The notes under the pieces: generated by a model
What the model saw: the letters and a program-made list of their open reading frames with translations, nothing else
Databases searched by the model: none
Told to the model about the DNA's origin: nothing
DNA from: Campylobacter lari
Lineage (GTDB): Bacteria; Campylobacterota; Campylobacteria; Campylobacterales; Campylobacteraceae
Direction: 5' to 3'
DNA: 64,000 nt
Assembly (NCBI RefSeq): GCF_900638335.1
Contig: NZ_LR134508.1
Location: 1,478,879 to 1,542,878, forward strand
In this document: positions 39,528 to 49,290 of the stretch, in pieces
Numbering within the stretch: the stretch's first letter is position 1
Layout: each line of letters begins with the position of its first letter
Program-made: the position numbers and the translations under genes

Positions 39528-40145
39528 TTAAGAGCCAAAAGAGCTAGAAGAACTTGAAGTAGCTTTAGAACCACCGCCAAAAAATCCTGATTTTTTCGCA
39601 CTTGAGCCTGAAGTGGCGCTTGTGCTTGCTTTATTAAAACTATTTACACTTCTTTGGTAAGCACTTTGATTTGAAAATGCTCCCCTTTGTTGATTTGCGA
39701 AATTTTGATTATTAAAAAGTTTAGAGCCTATCCAACTACCAAGTATAGCACCAGCTGCACTTGCAAGCAATGTTTCACCTAAAGAAAGTCCTCCGCTGCT
39801 CATTTGAGCGTTATTTGGATTTGTTAAATTTGAAGTACCATTGTCTATTTTAGCAGCTTCTTCTTGGATTAGCTTATCCATTTCTTCTTTACTTAAAACT
39901 CTTTCAGTTCCATCAAGTTGTTTTAAAACAACCCTAGTTTCATCACTTGGAAATTGATCTTTGATTTTGTATTGATTTGGAGCAGTTTCTTCGATGATAA
40001 CAAAAGCACCTTGAGTATTTGCTGCTTGGCTTAATGCATTATTAGAATCACTTGCATTACTACTACATGCACTTAAAGCACCTGCGCTTATAGCAGCAAT
40101 ACCACTTATCATACTAAGCTTAAGTATAGTTTTAATGTGTTTCAT
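39528..40145 (-). CDS. UPF0323-type lipoprotein
   Basis: A 205-residue lipoprotein (signal with lipobox LSAC near residue 27). The middle has DETRVVLKQLDGTERVLSKE, then a Gly-rich stretch (LLASAAGAILGSWIGSKLF), and the tail is Ser/Gly-rich (ending SSSSSFGS). It fits the UPF0323 family of epsilonproteobacteria (Cj0371 in C. jejuni, reported to affect motility and chemotaxis). It lies 9 bases upstream of the Gsp-synthase-like gene. Confidence 0.82.
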   Translation of the reverse strand: MKHIKTILKLSMISGIAAISAGALSACSSNASDSNNALSQAANTQGAFVIIEETAPNQYKIKDQFPSDETRVVLKQLDGTERVLSKEEMDKLIQEEAAKIDNGTSNLTNPNNAQMSSGGLSLGETLLASAAGAILGSWIGSKLFNNQNFANQQRGAFSNQSAYQRSVNSFNKASTSATSGSSAKKSGFFGGGSKATSSSSSSFGS

Positions 40146-40220
40146 AATCTTTCCTATAATTTAATAAGTTTAACTTAAATAAGATTTTAACAAAAAAAGT
40201 ATTAATAAAAATTAATTGCT

Positions 40221-40826
40221 TTAATTTATCATAGTCATTAAATTACTACTTAAAATAGACATAGCAAAAACAAAAAATATAAAAGCACTTAAATAATCAA
40301 TGAGTTTTAAATTCTTTTGATAAATTCTTACCATGAAAGGTTTTGAAAATAGTAAAGAAACTAAAGAAAAATAAATTATGGTTTCTAAAATCAAAACAAA
40401 AATTAAAACTATCAACATCCATCGCATTTGGGCAAAATCAAAACTTGCAAAAACACTAGCAAAATAAAAAATAACTTTTGGATTAGATAAATTTGTAATC
40501 ATCCCACTTAAAAATGCAGATATATGAGTTTTTTGAACTTTTATTTTACCTATTTTTGCATTTTTATAAATCCCATAAGCTAAATACAAAAGATAACAAG
40601 CTCCAAAACTTGATAAAGCAATCTGTAAAAATGGAAATTGATGAAAAATAACACTCAAACCAAGTATAGAAAGTATAATCCACAAACTCATAGCCAAACT
40701 CACACCCAAGCTAGCTTTTAAAGCACTCTTAATACCTTCTCTTAAAGCATAAGAACTTACTAAGAAAAAATCAGGTCCTGGCAAAATAAGTCCAAAAAAA
40801 TGAATGATTAAAACCCAAAGAAACAT
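40221..40826 (-). CDS. LysE/RhtB-family amino-acid exporter
   Basis: A 201-residue membrane protein with about six hydrophobic segments. The N-terminal GLILPGPDFFLVSSYALREG is the LysE family signature, and ITNLSNPKVIFYFASVFASF is the second conserved segment. Relatives export lysine, threonine or homoserine lactone; the substrate here is not known. Preceded by the rpsU terminator. Confidence 0.88.
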   Translation of the reverse strand: MFLWVLIIHFFGLILPGPDFFLVSSYALREGIKSALKASLGVSLAMSLWIILSILGLSVIFHQFPFLQIALSSFGACYLLYLAYGIYKNAKIGKIKVQKTHISAFLSGMITNLSNPKVIFYFASVFASFDFAQMRWMLIVLIFVLILETIIYFSLVSLLFSKPFMVRIYQKNLKLIDYLSAFIFFVFAMSILSSNLMTMIN

Positions 40827-40841
40827 AAGTAATCAATGAAG

Positions 40842-40863
40842 AAAAGCCGATTTCTCGGCTTTT
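40842..40863. terminator. Terminator after rpsU
   Basis: AAAAGCCGA and TCGGCTTTT form a 9-bp GC-containing stem with a TTTC loop, flanked by T/A runs on both strands, 6 bases past the rpsU stop. Confidence 0.75.
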
Positions 40864-40869
40864 TTGGTA

Positions 40870-41082
40870 TTAGAGTCTTGACTCGTAGCGTCTAAGCATA
40901 TAAAGTCTTTTAAGCATTTTTTTGCGTGCTGAAATTTTTTGTTTTTTACGAATTTCAGTCATAGGCTCAAAAAATCTTCTTGCGCGAACTTCAGTAACAA
41001 CTAGATTTCTATCTACTTGTTTTTTGAATTTTCTATACGCTTCATCAAAAGACTCGTTAGGATGTACCTTAATTCCTGGCAC
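40870..41082 (-). CDS. rpsU: 30S ribosomal protein S21
   Basis: A 70-residue basic protein ([20 protein letters not shown], ending [11 protein letters not shown]) as in other Campylobacter S21. The likely start is GTG at 41082, giving MPGIKV, the usual N-terminus. An in-frame GTG 12 bases upstream would add four residues. Purine-rich AAGAAAGG lies upstream. Confidence 0.93.
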   Translation of the reverse strand: MPGIKVHPNESFDEAYRKFKKQVDRNLVVTEVRARRFFEPMTEIRKKQKISARKKMLKRLYMLRRYESRL

Positions 41083-41266
41083 GACCCTCACCACCTTTCT
41101 TAAATAAAATTAAAAAACATATTATATCACAATTTTACTTGAAATTAAATTTTTATTTTGTAATAATTGCATAAATAAAAATTAAACATAAATTCTTAAT
41201 TAAGACAAAGTTTGGTTTAATTTTTCTAGTACTACAATTAAAAAAATATTTCTCAAGGAAAATAAA

Positions 41267-42640
41267 ATGAGTGCTTGTGTTACCAATTATACTAAAAAAA
41301 GGTATATAGCTTATATCATTTCTATGATTATTTTCATAGCGTTACCTTTTGTCAAAATCAATGGGAATCATTTCTTTTTATTAAGTTTTGACCATAAAAA
41401 ACTTAATTTATTTTTTATTGCTTTTGATACCCAGGAACTTTATTTAATGCCTTTTGTTATCATGGGTATGTTTTTAACTATACTTTTTGTTACCACTCTA
41501 GCAGGAAGAATTTGGTGTGCATGGAGCTGTCCTCAAACCATTGCTAGAGTTATTTATAGAGATTTGTTACAAACAAAAATATTTAAAATACACAAAAGCA
41601 CCGCAAACAAACAAAAACAAACTGATGGATTTTTTATCCAAAAAGTTTTAAGTATTGTGATTTTTTATCTTTTTTCTCTATTAATGATGAGTGCATTTTT
41701 ATGGTATTTTGTACCACCTGAAGATTTTTTTGTATATATTCAAAATCCTGCTGATCATTTATTGCTTTTGGGGATTTTATTTTGTGCTTCTTTAGCCTTT
41801 ACTTTTGATATAGTGTATTTGGGTGAAAAATTTTGTGTTTATGTATGTCCTTATGCAAGAATTCAATCTGTAATGTTTGATAATAACACCGTTCAAGTAA
41901 TTTATGATGATAAAAGAGGTGGTGTGATTTATGATGGACATACCAAACTTTATCAAAAACCTCCACAAGGTGAATGCATAGGCTGTGAAGCCTGTGTAAA
42001 AATTTGCCCTACTCATATAGATATACGCCAAGGAATGCAACTTGAGTGTATTAATTGTCTTGAGTGTGCTGATGCTTGTTCAAAAATTCAAGCTAAATTT
42101 GATCGCCCTAGTTTGATTAATTGGACTAGTGCAAAAGCTATTGAAACAAGAGAAAAAGTAAGATACTTTAGATTTAGAACCATCGGGTATTTAGTAGTTT
42201 TATGTGGTGTTTTTGCGGCTTTAGTTTTAATGGGAAGTAAAAAAGAAAATATGCTTTTAAATATCAATCGCTCCAGCGAGCTTTATCAAGTAAGAAAAAC
42301 ACATGATGGAGATTTATTAATCACTAATGCTTATGTATTTTTATTCCAAAATACAGATAATAAAACTCATGAGTATTATTTTGATGTGAAATTACAAGGA
42401 ATTGATGATGGTTTAGAAATCATTAGGCCAAAAAAATCTTTTAAATTAAAAGCCGGTGAAAAAGATAAACAAATAGTTGTTTTAAAAGCTACCAAAAAAC
42501 TAGCAAATAATGATAGAAAAGATACAGTAATACCTTTAACCATTAAAGCTTATGCGCTTGATGATAAAAATATTGTTATTACAAGAGAAAGTAATTTTGT
42601 CTATCCAAAAAATTCTGTTTTAAAACACAAAAAATATTAA
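41267..42640 (+). CDS. ccoG: Cytochrome oxidase accessory protein CcoG (FixG/RdxA family)
   Basis: A 457-residue membrane ferredoxin. Several transmembrane segments lie before residue 200, with conserved GRIWCAWSCPQT and CVYVCPYARIQ. Two 4Fe-4S motifs follow (CIGCEACVKICP and CINCLECADAC). A last transmembrane segment and a beta-rich C-terminal domain complete the protein. The family assists copper delivery and assembly of cbb3 oxidase. It is followed directly by cmeR. Confidence 0.9.
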   Translation: MSACVTNYTKKRYIAYIISMIIFIALPFVKINGNHFFLLSFDHKKLNLFFIAFDTQELYLMPFVIMGMFLTILFVTTLAGRIWCAWSCPQTIARVIYRDLLQTKIFKIHKSTANKQKQTDGFFIQKVLSIVIFYLFSLLMMSAFLWYFVPPEDFFVYIQNPADHLLLLGILFCASLAFTFDIVYLGEKFCVYVCPYARIQSVMFDNNTVQVIYDDKRGGVIYDGHTKLYQKPPQGECIGCEACVKICPTHIDIRQGMQLECINCLECADACSKIQAKFDRPSLINWTSAKAIETREKVRYFRFRTIGYLVVLCGVFAALVLMGSKKENMLLNINRSSELYQVRKTHDGDLLITNAYVFLFQNTDNKTHEYYFDVKLQGIDDGLEIIRPKKSFKLKAGEKDKQIVVLKATKKLANNDRKDTVIPLTIKAYALDDKNIVITRESNFVYPKNSVLKHKKY

Positions 42641-42642
42641 AA

Positions 42643-43266
42643 ATGAAAAAAAAACTTTCTTCTAAATCTCAAGCAAGACTTGAGAAAATTAAACAAATTG
42701 CTTCAGAATCATTTTTAAAAAATGGTTATGAAGCAACCAATCTCAAAGACATTATCAAACAAACTGGGGGATCTTTTTCTAGTGTTTATGAACACTTTAA
42801 AAGTAAAGAAGGTTTATTTGAAGATATACTAAATGATTTTGCTGAAAATCATTTTTTAGCTAATTTAAAAAAGAATATGAAAATCACGAATGAATTAAGC
42901 TTAGAGGAATATTTATACCAGTATTCCTTAGCTTATTTAAAAATTTTCAATAACAAAAAAACCATTTCTATAGTAAGACTTTTATATTCTCAAATTTATA
43001 ATGATAAATTTGATTTTTCCTCATGGTTTAAAGGCAATAATCGTAAAGAAGTTGAAAATGTTTTACGAAAAAGATTTGAAATGGAAAATAAACATTTAGC
43101 TAGCAATGCTGAATTTTTAAGTGTTACATTTTGTGCTATGTTAAGAGGAACTTTTTTTATGCAAAGTATTTTTGGAAACAAAGTACTAATGAATAAAAAA
43201 GAGCAAGAAGAGCATGCATCAAAAATCGTAAAACTTTTTATTAGTGGGATTATTAACTTTAATTAA
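42643..43266 (+). CDS. cmeR: TetR-family repressor CmeR
   Basis: A 207-residue TetR regulator. The N-terminal helix-turn-helix region contains NGYEATNLKDIIKQTGGSFS and SVYEHFKSKEGLFEDIL, followed by a ligand-binding helical domain. By position before cmeABC and by length (C. jejuni CmeR is 210 aa) it is CmeR, which represses the efflux operon. It begins 2 bases after the ccoG stop with no strong ribosome binding site, so its translation may depend on ccoG. Confidence 0.88.
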   Translation: MKKKLSSKSQARLEKIKQIASESFLKNGYEATNLKDIIKQTGGSFSSVYEHFKSKEGLFEDILNDFAENHFLANLKKNMKITNELSLEEYLYQYSLAYLKIFNNKKTISIVRLLYSQIYNDKFDFSSWFKGNNRKEVENVLRKRFEMENKHLASNAEFLSVTFCAMLRGTFFMQSIFGNKVLMNKKEQEEHASKIVKLFISGIINFN

Positions 43267-43300
43267 CTATATATTGATAGAATAATTATGCATATAATTT

Positions 43301-43316
43301 TGTAATATAAATTACT
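43301..43316 (+). promoter_or_regulatory. Probable CmeR operator upstream of cmeA
   Basis: TGTAATATAAATTACT is close to the 16-base inverted repeat TGTAATAAATATTACA bound by CmeR in C. jejuni and lies in the same place, the cmeR-cmeA gap, 38 bases before the cmeA ATG. Confidence 0.7.
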
Positions 43317-43353
43317 TTTTTGTTTAGCTAAATAAATAATTTTAAGGAAACCA

Positions 43354-44451
43354 ATGAAAACAAAACTTTTAACTCTAGCTTGTGCTTCACTTATCTTTGT
43401 AGCATGTTCAGATGATAAAAATGCACAAGTTAAACAACTCCCTCCCCAACCTGTAAGTATTATGACTATGCAAAGTTCTAATTTACCTTTAGAATTTACT
43501 TATCCCGCAAGATTAAGCACTGAATTAGATGTGATAATCAAGCCAAAAGTAAGCGGTGAAATCAAAGCAAAATATTTCAAAAGTGGTCAAGCTGTTAAAA
43601 AAGGAGCTAAACTTTTTCTTATAGAACCTGATAAATATCAAGCAAGCGTAAATATGGCTTATGGAGAAGCTTTAGTTGCAAGAGCAAATTTTGATGATGC
43701 TGAAAAAAATTTCAAAAGAGATCAAATTCTAATAGAAAAAAATGCTATTTCGCAGAAAGAATTTGATGCAAGTTTAGCTAAATTTAACTCCACAAAAGCT
43801 AATTTAGAAAGTGCTAGAGCAAAACTTGCCAATGCAAAATTAGACTTAAAATATACTGTAGTAAGTGCTCCGTTTGATGGGGTTTTAGGCGATGCGTTAA
43901 TGGATGTGGGTGATTATGTAAATGCTTCTTCTACTGAGCTTGTACGCATTACTAACATTAATCCTATTTTTGCAGATTTTTATATTTCCGATGTAGATAA
44001 AATTAATATGAATAAAAATATTCAAAGTGGAAATTGGCAGTTAGAAAACATTCAAGTGCAAGCTAATGTTGGCGGGGAGCTTTTTAATGGAAAATTATAT
44101 TTTATAGATAGCGTTATAGACACTTATAGTGGTGGGGTAAAAGCAAAAGCTATTTTTGATAATAACAATTCAAGTTTAATGCCTGGTTCTTTTGCAAATG
44201 TTCATGTTAGTGGTTTTGTTCAAAAAGATGGATTTGAAATTCCTCAAGTTGCTCTTTTACAAGATGATAGCGCTACTTATGTTTATACTCTAGTAGATGG
44301 AAAAGTAGTTAAAACTGTTGTTAATGTTATTTATCAAACTTCTGATAAAGCAATCATTGATAAGGGCTTAAAAAATGGTGATAAAGTGATTTTAAATAAC
44401 TTCAAAAAAATCCGTCCTGGCGTAAGCGTTAGCGTAATGGAGAATAAATAA
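43354..44451 (+). CDS. cmeA: Multidrug efflux periplasmic adaptor CmeA
   Basis: A 365-residue membrane-fusion lipoprotein (lipobox VAC at Cys18). It has the expected hairpin order: barrel-sandwich/lipoyl half (VIIKPKVSGEIKAKYFKSGQ), alpha-helical coiled coil (about 95-165), second lipoyl half (YTVVSAPFDGVLGDALMDVG) and beta-barrel. It links CmeB to CmeC. It overlaps cmeB by one base (TAATG). Confidence 0.95.
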   Translation: MKTKLLTLACASLIFVACSDDKNAQVKQLPPQPVSIMTMQSSNLPLEFTYPARLSTELDVIIKPKVSGEIKAKYFKSGQAVKKGAKLFLIEPDKYQASVNMAYGEALVARANFDDAEKNFKRDQILIEKNAISQKEFDASLAKFNSTKANLESARAKLANAKLDLKYTVVSAPFDGVLGDALMDVGDYVNASSTELVRITNINPIFADFYISDVDKINMNKNIQSGNWQLENIQVQANVGGELFNGKLYFIDSVIDTYSGGVKAKAIFDNNNSSLMPGSFANVHVSGFVQKDGFEIPQVALLQDDSATYVYTLVDGKVVKTVVNVIYQTSDKAIIDKGLKNGDKVILNNFKKIRPGVSVSVMENK

Positions 44452-47400
44452 TGTTTTCTAAATTTTTCATAGAAAGACCTGTATTTGCTTCCGTTGTAGC
44501 TATTATCATTTCTTTAGCAGGGATTATAGGTCTTTATTCTTTGCCCGTAGAGCAATACCCTTCTCTAACTCCACCTGTTGTAAAAGTAAGTGCAAATTAC
44601 TCAGGTGCTGATGCTCAAACAGTAGCTCAAACAGTAGCTATCCCTCTTGAAGATGCAATCAATGGGGTTGAAAATATGATTTATATGGATTCAACCTCAA
44701 GTTCTTCAGGCGATATGAGTTTAAGCGTGTATTTTAACATAGGTACAGATCCTGACCAAGCAACGGTTGATGTTAATAATAGAATTTCAGCTGCCATGGC
44801 AAAACTACCTGAAGATGTTAAAAAAACCGGTGTTAGTGTAAGAAAAACTGGCTCAAGCATCTTAGAAGTTGCTACTTTATACTCACCTGATGGCTCTATG
44901 GATTCGCTTGAAGTGTATAATTATGCTGCATTAAATATCTTAGATGATCTTGCTAGAGTTCCTGGTGTAGGTAATGCTGTAGCTATTGGTTCAAGAAATT
45001 ATTCTATGAGAATTTGGCTAAATCCTGACTTATTAAATAAATATCAAGTTACTGCTACTGATGTGATTGCTGCAGTTAGTGAGCAAAATGCTCAATATGC
45101 CACCGGCAAGATAGGCCAAGAACCTGTAGTAGAAAGATCTCCTTATGTGTATTCAGTCACTATGCAAGGGCGGTTAAAAAACACCAAAGAATTTGAAGAA
45201 ATTATCATAAGAGCAAATAGCGATGGTTCTTTTTTAAGACTTAAAGATGTAGCTGAAGTTTCTTTGGGCTCAAGAGAATATACTTTTAAAGGTAGATTAA
45301 ATGGAAATGATGCCACTCCTATTTTGATTTTCTTACAAACTGGAGCAAATGCAGTAAGTACAGCTGAATTAGTACAGAAAAAATTTGAAGAACTAGCAAA
45401 AAACTTTCCTGAAGGTTTAACTTATAAAGTACCTTATGATACAACTATATTTATTAAAGCTTCTATTAAGGAAGTGGTAAAAACTTTTTTTGAAGCACTT
45501 ATTTTGGTTGTAATTGTAATGTATTTATTCTTAAAAAATTTCCGTTCAACCATCATACCTATGATTGCTGTGCCTGTTTCTATTTTAGGAACTTTTGCAG
45601 GATTATATGTCTTAGGTTTTAGTATTAACTTACTTACACTTTTTGCTTTGGTACTCGCCATTGGTATTGTTGTTGATGATGCGATTATTGTGGTTGAAAA
45701 TATCGATAGAATTATGCATGAAGATCCTAATATAAGCATAAAAGAAGCAGCTATTAAAGCAATGGATGAAGTTGCCGCACCTGTTGTATCTATCGTTCTT
45801 GTACTTTGCGCAGTATTTATACCTGTTTCATTTATATCCGGTTTTGTGGGCGAAATTCAAAAACAATTTGCTATAACCCTAGCAATTTCCGTTACAATTT
45901 CAGGTTTTGTAGCTTTAACACTAACTCCATCTTTATGTGCAATTTTTTTAAGAAGAAATGAAGGAGAGCCATTTTATTTAGTTAAAAAATTTAATCATAT
46001 TTTTGATTGGTCTACTGAAGTTTTTGGTGCTGGGGTGGCCTATATACTCAAAAGAACTGTGCGTTTTGTTATAATATTTTTTATTCTAATAGGCGGTTTA
46101 TATGGACTTTTCAAACTTGTACCTAATTCACTTGTTCCGCCTGAAGATCAAGGAAACTTTTTAACTATTGTTAATCTACCTGCAGCATCTTCTCTTAATA
46201 GAACCACCCAATCAATGGATGCTATGGCGGAAGAATTACGTAAAAATGAAAATATAACAAATGTTGTAGGTCTTATAGGTTATGATCTTTTTACAGGATC
46301 TTTAAAAGAAAATGCTGGAGCAATGTTTGTAAATCTAAAAGATTGGAGCAATAGAGATACTAGTAGTTTTGATTTAACAGGAATGTATAATAAACAATAT
46401 TTCTTAAATCCAAATTTCCAAACTTTCTTTGTTAATCCACCACCAATCCAAGGTTTAAGTTTAACCGGTGGTTTTGAAATGTATGCACAAAATCGTGGTG
46501 GTAAAAGCTATGATGAAATTCAAGCAGATGTAAATAAATTAGTTGAAGCAGCAAACAAGCGTCCTGAACTTAACAATGTAAGAACGACACTTGATACTAA
46601 TTTTCCACAATTAAAATTAGAAATTGATCGTGACAAAGTAAAACTTTATGGTTTAAATTTAGCAGATGTATTTAGCACGCTAAATGCTACTATAGGAACT
46701 TATTATGTGAATGATTTTTCTATGCTTGGAAAAAATTATCGTGTAAATATTAGCGCTATAGGAGATTTTAGAAATACACAAAATGCATTAAAGAATATTT
46801 TCGTAAGAGCAAAAGATGGTTCTATGATAGCCCTAGATAGCGTTTTAACCCTTCACAGAAGTGTTGGACCTGATGATGTAAAACGCTTTAATATGTTCCC
46901 ATCAGCTCTAGTACAAGGTGATCCTGCTCCAGGCTATACCTCAGGACAAGCCATTGATGCTATTGCACAAGTTGCTAAAGAAACTTTAGGAGAGGATTAT
47001 TCTATTGCTTGGGCAGGTTCAGCTTATCAAGAAGTTACAAGTAGTGGCGCAGGACAAATAGCATTTATGCTAGGACTTTTATTTGTATTTTTGATTCTAG
47101 CGGCTCAGTATGAAAGATGGCTCATGCCTTTAGCAGTAATCACTGCTGTACCTTTTGCGGTATTTGGTTCTTTACTTCTTGTATGGCTTAGAGGCTTAGA
47201 AAATGATATATATTTTCAAACAGGACTTTTACTTTTAATAGGTCTTTCAGCTAAAAACGCTATTTTGATTGTTGAGTTTGCTATGGAAGAACATCTTAAA
47301 AAAGGAAAAAGTATTTTTGAAGCTTCTATTAGTGCAGCAAAACTAAGATTTAGACCTATTGTAATGACTTCATTAGCATTTATTTGTGGTATTTTACCTT

Positions 47401-47573
47401 TATATTTTGCTTATGGAGCAGGAAGTGCAAGTCGTCATGCAATAGGTACAGGTGTCATAGGGGGCATGATAGCAGCTTCCACTATAGCTATTTTCTTTGT
47501 ACCTTTATTTTTCTATTTACTAGAAAGTTTTAATCAATGGCTTGATAAAAAAAGAGGTAAGAAACATGTATAA
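44451..47573 (+). CDS. cmeB: Multidrug efflux RND pump CmeB
   Basis: A 1040-residue HAE1-type RND proton antiporter of the inner membrane, expelling bile salts and many antibiotics. The N-terminus FIERPVFASVVAIIISLAG is typical. TM4 carries the proton-relay Asp pair in VLAIGIVVDDAIIVVENIDR, and GRLNGNDATPILIFLQTGAN and AAQYERWLMPLAVITAVPF are family motifs. Full length, no lesion seen. Confidence 0.96.
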   Translation: MFSKFFIERPVFASVVAIIISLAGIIGLYSLPVEQYPSLTPPVVKVSANYSGADAQTVAQTVAIPLEDAINGVENMIYMDSTSSSSGDMSLSVYFNIGTDPDQATVDVNNRISAAMAKLPEDVKKTGVSVRKTGSSILEVATLYSPDGSMDSLEVYNYAALNILDDLARVPGVGNAVAIGSRNYSMRIWLNPDLLNKYQVTATDVIAAVSEQNAQYATGKIGQEPVVERSPYVYSVTMQGRLKNTKEFEEIIIRANSDGSFLRLKDVAEVSLGSREYTFKGRLNGNDATPILIFLQTGANAVSTAELVQKKFEELAKNFPEGLTYKVPYDTTIFIKASIKEVVKTFFEALILVVIVMYLFLKNFRSTIIPMIAVPVSILGTFAGLYVLGFSINLLTLFALVLAIGIVVDDAIIVVENIDRIMHEDPNISIKEAAIKAMDEVAAPVVSIVLVLCAVFIPVSFISGFVGEIQKQFAITLAISVTISGFVALTLTPSLCAIFLRRNEGEPFYLVKKFNHIFDWSTEVFGAGVAYILKRTVRFVIIFFILIGGLYGLFKLVPNSLVPPEDQGNFLTIVNLPAASSLNRTTQSMDAMAEELRKNENITNVVGLIGYDLFTGSLKENAGAMFVNLKDWSNRDTSSFDLTGMYNKQYFLNPNFQTFFVNPPPIQGLSLTGGFEMYAQNRGGKSYDEIQADVNKLVEAANKRPELNNVRTTLDTNFPQLKLEIDRDKVKLYGLNLADVFSTLNATIGTYYVNDFSMLGKNYRVNISAIGDFRNTQNALKNIFVRAKDGSMIALDSVLTLHRSVGPDDVKRFNMFPSALVQGDPAPGYTSGQAIDAIAQVAKETLGEDYSIAWAGSAYQEVTSSGAGQIAFMLGLLFVFLILAAQYERWLMPLAVITAVPFAVFGSLLLVWLRGLENDIYFQTGLLLLIGLSAKNAILIVEFAMEEHLKKGKSIFEASISAAKLRFRPIVMTSLAFICGILPLYFAYGAGSASRHAIGTGVIGGMIAASTIAIFFVPLFFYLLESFNQWLDKKRGKKHV

Positions 47574-49008
47574 GTTAATAATTTTTGCAAGTTGTTTTTT
47601 AATAACAGCTTGTAGTTTAAAACCAAATTTAGAAATCAAAGATGTAAATTACACCAAAAGTTTAGATCAAAACATTAGCATTAATAAACAATGGTGGAAA
47701 GCTTTTGATGATAATTATTTAAATACCTTAGTCGATCAAGCTTTAAAAAACAATAATGACTTGCAAATTGTATATATGAATTTACAAAAAGCTTATGAAA
47801 CTTTAGGTATAGCAAGAAGCGATTTGCTTCCTAAGCTTGATGCAAGTGCTAGTGGAGCAAGAGGAAAAACTAGCATTAATGCTCCAAGCAATAAAAGCAA
47901 TGAGTTTGCTTATGGTAACGATTTTAATATGGGTTTAAATTTAAGCTATGAAATAGATTTATGGGGTAAATACAGAGATACTTATGGTGCCTCAAAAGCA
48001 AAATTGCAAGCTAGTGAGTTTGACTACGAAAGCGCAAGAATAAGTTTAATTTCTAATGTAGTAAAAACTTATTTTAATCTAGCAAGCTTAAGCGAGCAAG
48101 TAAAAATTTTAGAAGAAACAACCCAAAGTTATCAAAAAACTTATGAGTTAAAGTTAGAGCATTTTAAACTTGGAGTAATTAGTGAGTATGAGCTTAACAA
48201 ATTTAAAGCTGAGCTTGAAAATTCAAGAGTTTTACTCACAAATGCTAAAATTCAAAAAGAAGCTAATACCAAAGCTTTAAAAATCTTAACTTCAAATGAT
48301 ATTGATGATATACTTTATAATAGCATAGAGTATAAAAAAATAGGACAATACGAACTTAGCATACCTGAGGGCATTGGCAGTGAAATTTTACTTCAAAGAC
48401 CTGATGTGCAAGCTAGTTTAAAAATTTTAGAAGAAAAAAATTATCTTGTTGGAGTAGCTAGAACTGCATTTTTACCAAACCTTTCTTTAACAGGACTTTT
48501 GGGTTTTCAAAGTAATGATTTAGATCTTTTAGTCAAACATGGAAGCAATACTTGGAATATAGCTGGAAATTTTGCAATGCCGATTTTTCATTGGGGTGAG
48601 ATTATGAATAATGTTAATATTGCAAAACTTACCAAAGATGAAGCGTTTTTGCAATATGAAAATACCTTAAAAACGGCTTTTGGGGAAATAAGACTTGCTT
48701 TATTTAACCGCCAAAGCTATTATGAAAATGAGCAAAATTATAAAAATTTATTTCTAGCTCAAAGTAAAATTTATGAAATTTCTACCTTAAGATATGAAAA
48801 TGGTGTGATTAATTTAGCTGATTTTTTACAAGATCAAAGAAATTACTTAAATGCTAAACTTTCTTATACTAACTCATCTTATGAGCTTGCAAATTCTATC
48901 GTGGATGTTATGAAAGCTTTTGGTGGAGGATTTAATGCCAAAGAAGAATCAAAAGAAAACATCAAAGCTATGGAAGAAAACTTAAAGGAAAACTTTTATA
49001 ACAACTAA
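47566..49008 (+). CDS. cmeC: Outer-membrane efflux channel CmeC
   Basis: A 480-residue TolC/NodT-type lipoprotein. Start chosen at 47566 (MYKLIIFASCFLITAC, lipobox TAC), overlapping the end of cmeB by 8 bases with a purine-rich AAGAGGTAAG site, rather than an ATG 24 bases upstream. Two OEP repeats are seen (INKQWWKAFDDNYLNTLVDQ opening the first, LLQRPDVQASLKILEEKNY the second). It completes the tripartite CmeABC pump. Confidence 0.94.
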   Translation: MYKLIIFASCFLITACSLKPNLEIKDVNYTKSLDQNISINKQWWKAFDDNYLNTLVDQALKNNNDLQIVYMNLQKAYETLGIARSDLLPKLDASASGARGKTSINAPSNKSNEFAYGNDFNMGLNLSYEIDLWGKYRDTYGASKAKLQASEFDYESARISLISNVVKTYFNLASLSEQVKILEETTQSYQKTYELKLEHFKLGVISEYELNKFKAELENSRVLLTNAKIQKEANTKALKILTSNDIDDILYNSIEYKKIGQYELSIPEGIGSEILLQRPDVQASLKILEEKNYLVGVARTAFLPNLSLTGLLGFQSNDLDLLVKHGSNTWNIAGNFAMPIFHWGEIMNNVNIAKLTKDEAFLQYENTLKTAFGEIRLALFNRQSYYENEQNYKNLFLAQSKIYEISTLRYENGVINLADFLQDQRNYLNAKLSYTNSSYELANSIVDVMKAFGGGFNAKEESKENIKAMEENLKENFYNN

Positions 49009-49026
49009 GTTTAAAACTTAGTTGTT
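49000..49026. terminator. Bidirectional terminator between cmeC and the porin stub
   Basis: AACAACTAAGT and ACTTAGTTGTT form an 11-bp stem with a TTAAA loop; it includes the cmeC stop and most of the stop of the opposing gene. Confidence 0.65.
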
Positions 49027-49216
49027 AATGCATTTGAATTTGAATTCTTTGGTTAAAATTATTATTTCCTCTATCTTTTGGACTGTTATGCTCAAAACGA
49101 TAACGCATACTGCCTGAAACATTAACATCTTGAAAAATTTCATCTAAAGGTGCAGAATTTGATACGCTTATAAGTCCTAATAAAAATACAAAAAATGCTA
49201 TAAAAATCTTTTTCAT
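49025..49216 (-). CDS. 63-residue porin-like stub (signal peptide plus first strand of a MOMP-type porin)
   Basis: The first 21 residues are a signal peptide (MKKIFIAFFVFLLGLISVS). The mature part begins APLDEIFQDVNVSGSMRYRF, which strongly resembles the N-terminus of the Campylobacter major outer-membrane porin (PLEEAIKDVDVSGVLRYRY), but the frame ends after about 40 residues against cmeC. It has its own -10 box, a ribosome binding site (AAAGG) and a terminator, so it may be expressed. Either a decayed porin gene or a small secreted protein; not decided. Confidence 0.6.
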   Translation of the reverse strand: MKKIFIAFFVFLLGLISVSNSAPLDEIFQDVNVSGSMRYRFEHNSPKDRGNNNFNQRIQIQMH

Positions 49217-49244
49217 TGTAAAGCCTTTGTAAAAATATGATACA

Positions 49245-49250
49245 ATTATA
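49245..49250 (-). promoter_or_regulatory. -10 box for the porin stub
   Basis: Minus-strand TATAAT, 29 bases before the start codon at 49216, with no other minus-strand gene nearby to serve. Confidence 0.45.
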
Positions 49251-49290
49251 GTCTTTTTAAATAACTACAAAATGAAAATTTAGGAAAAAT

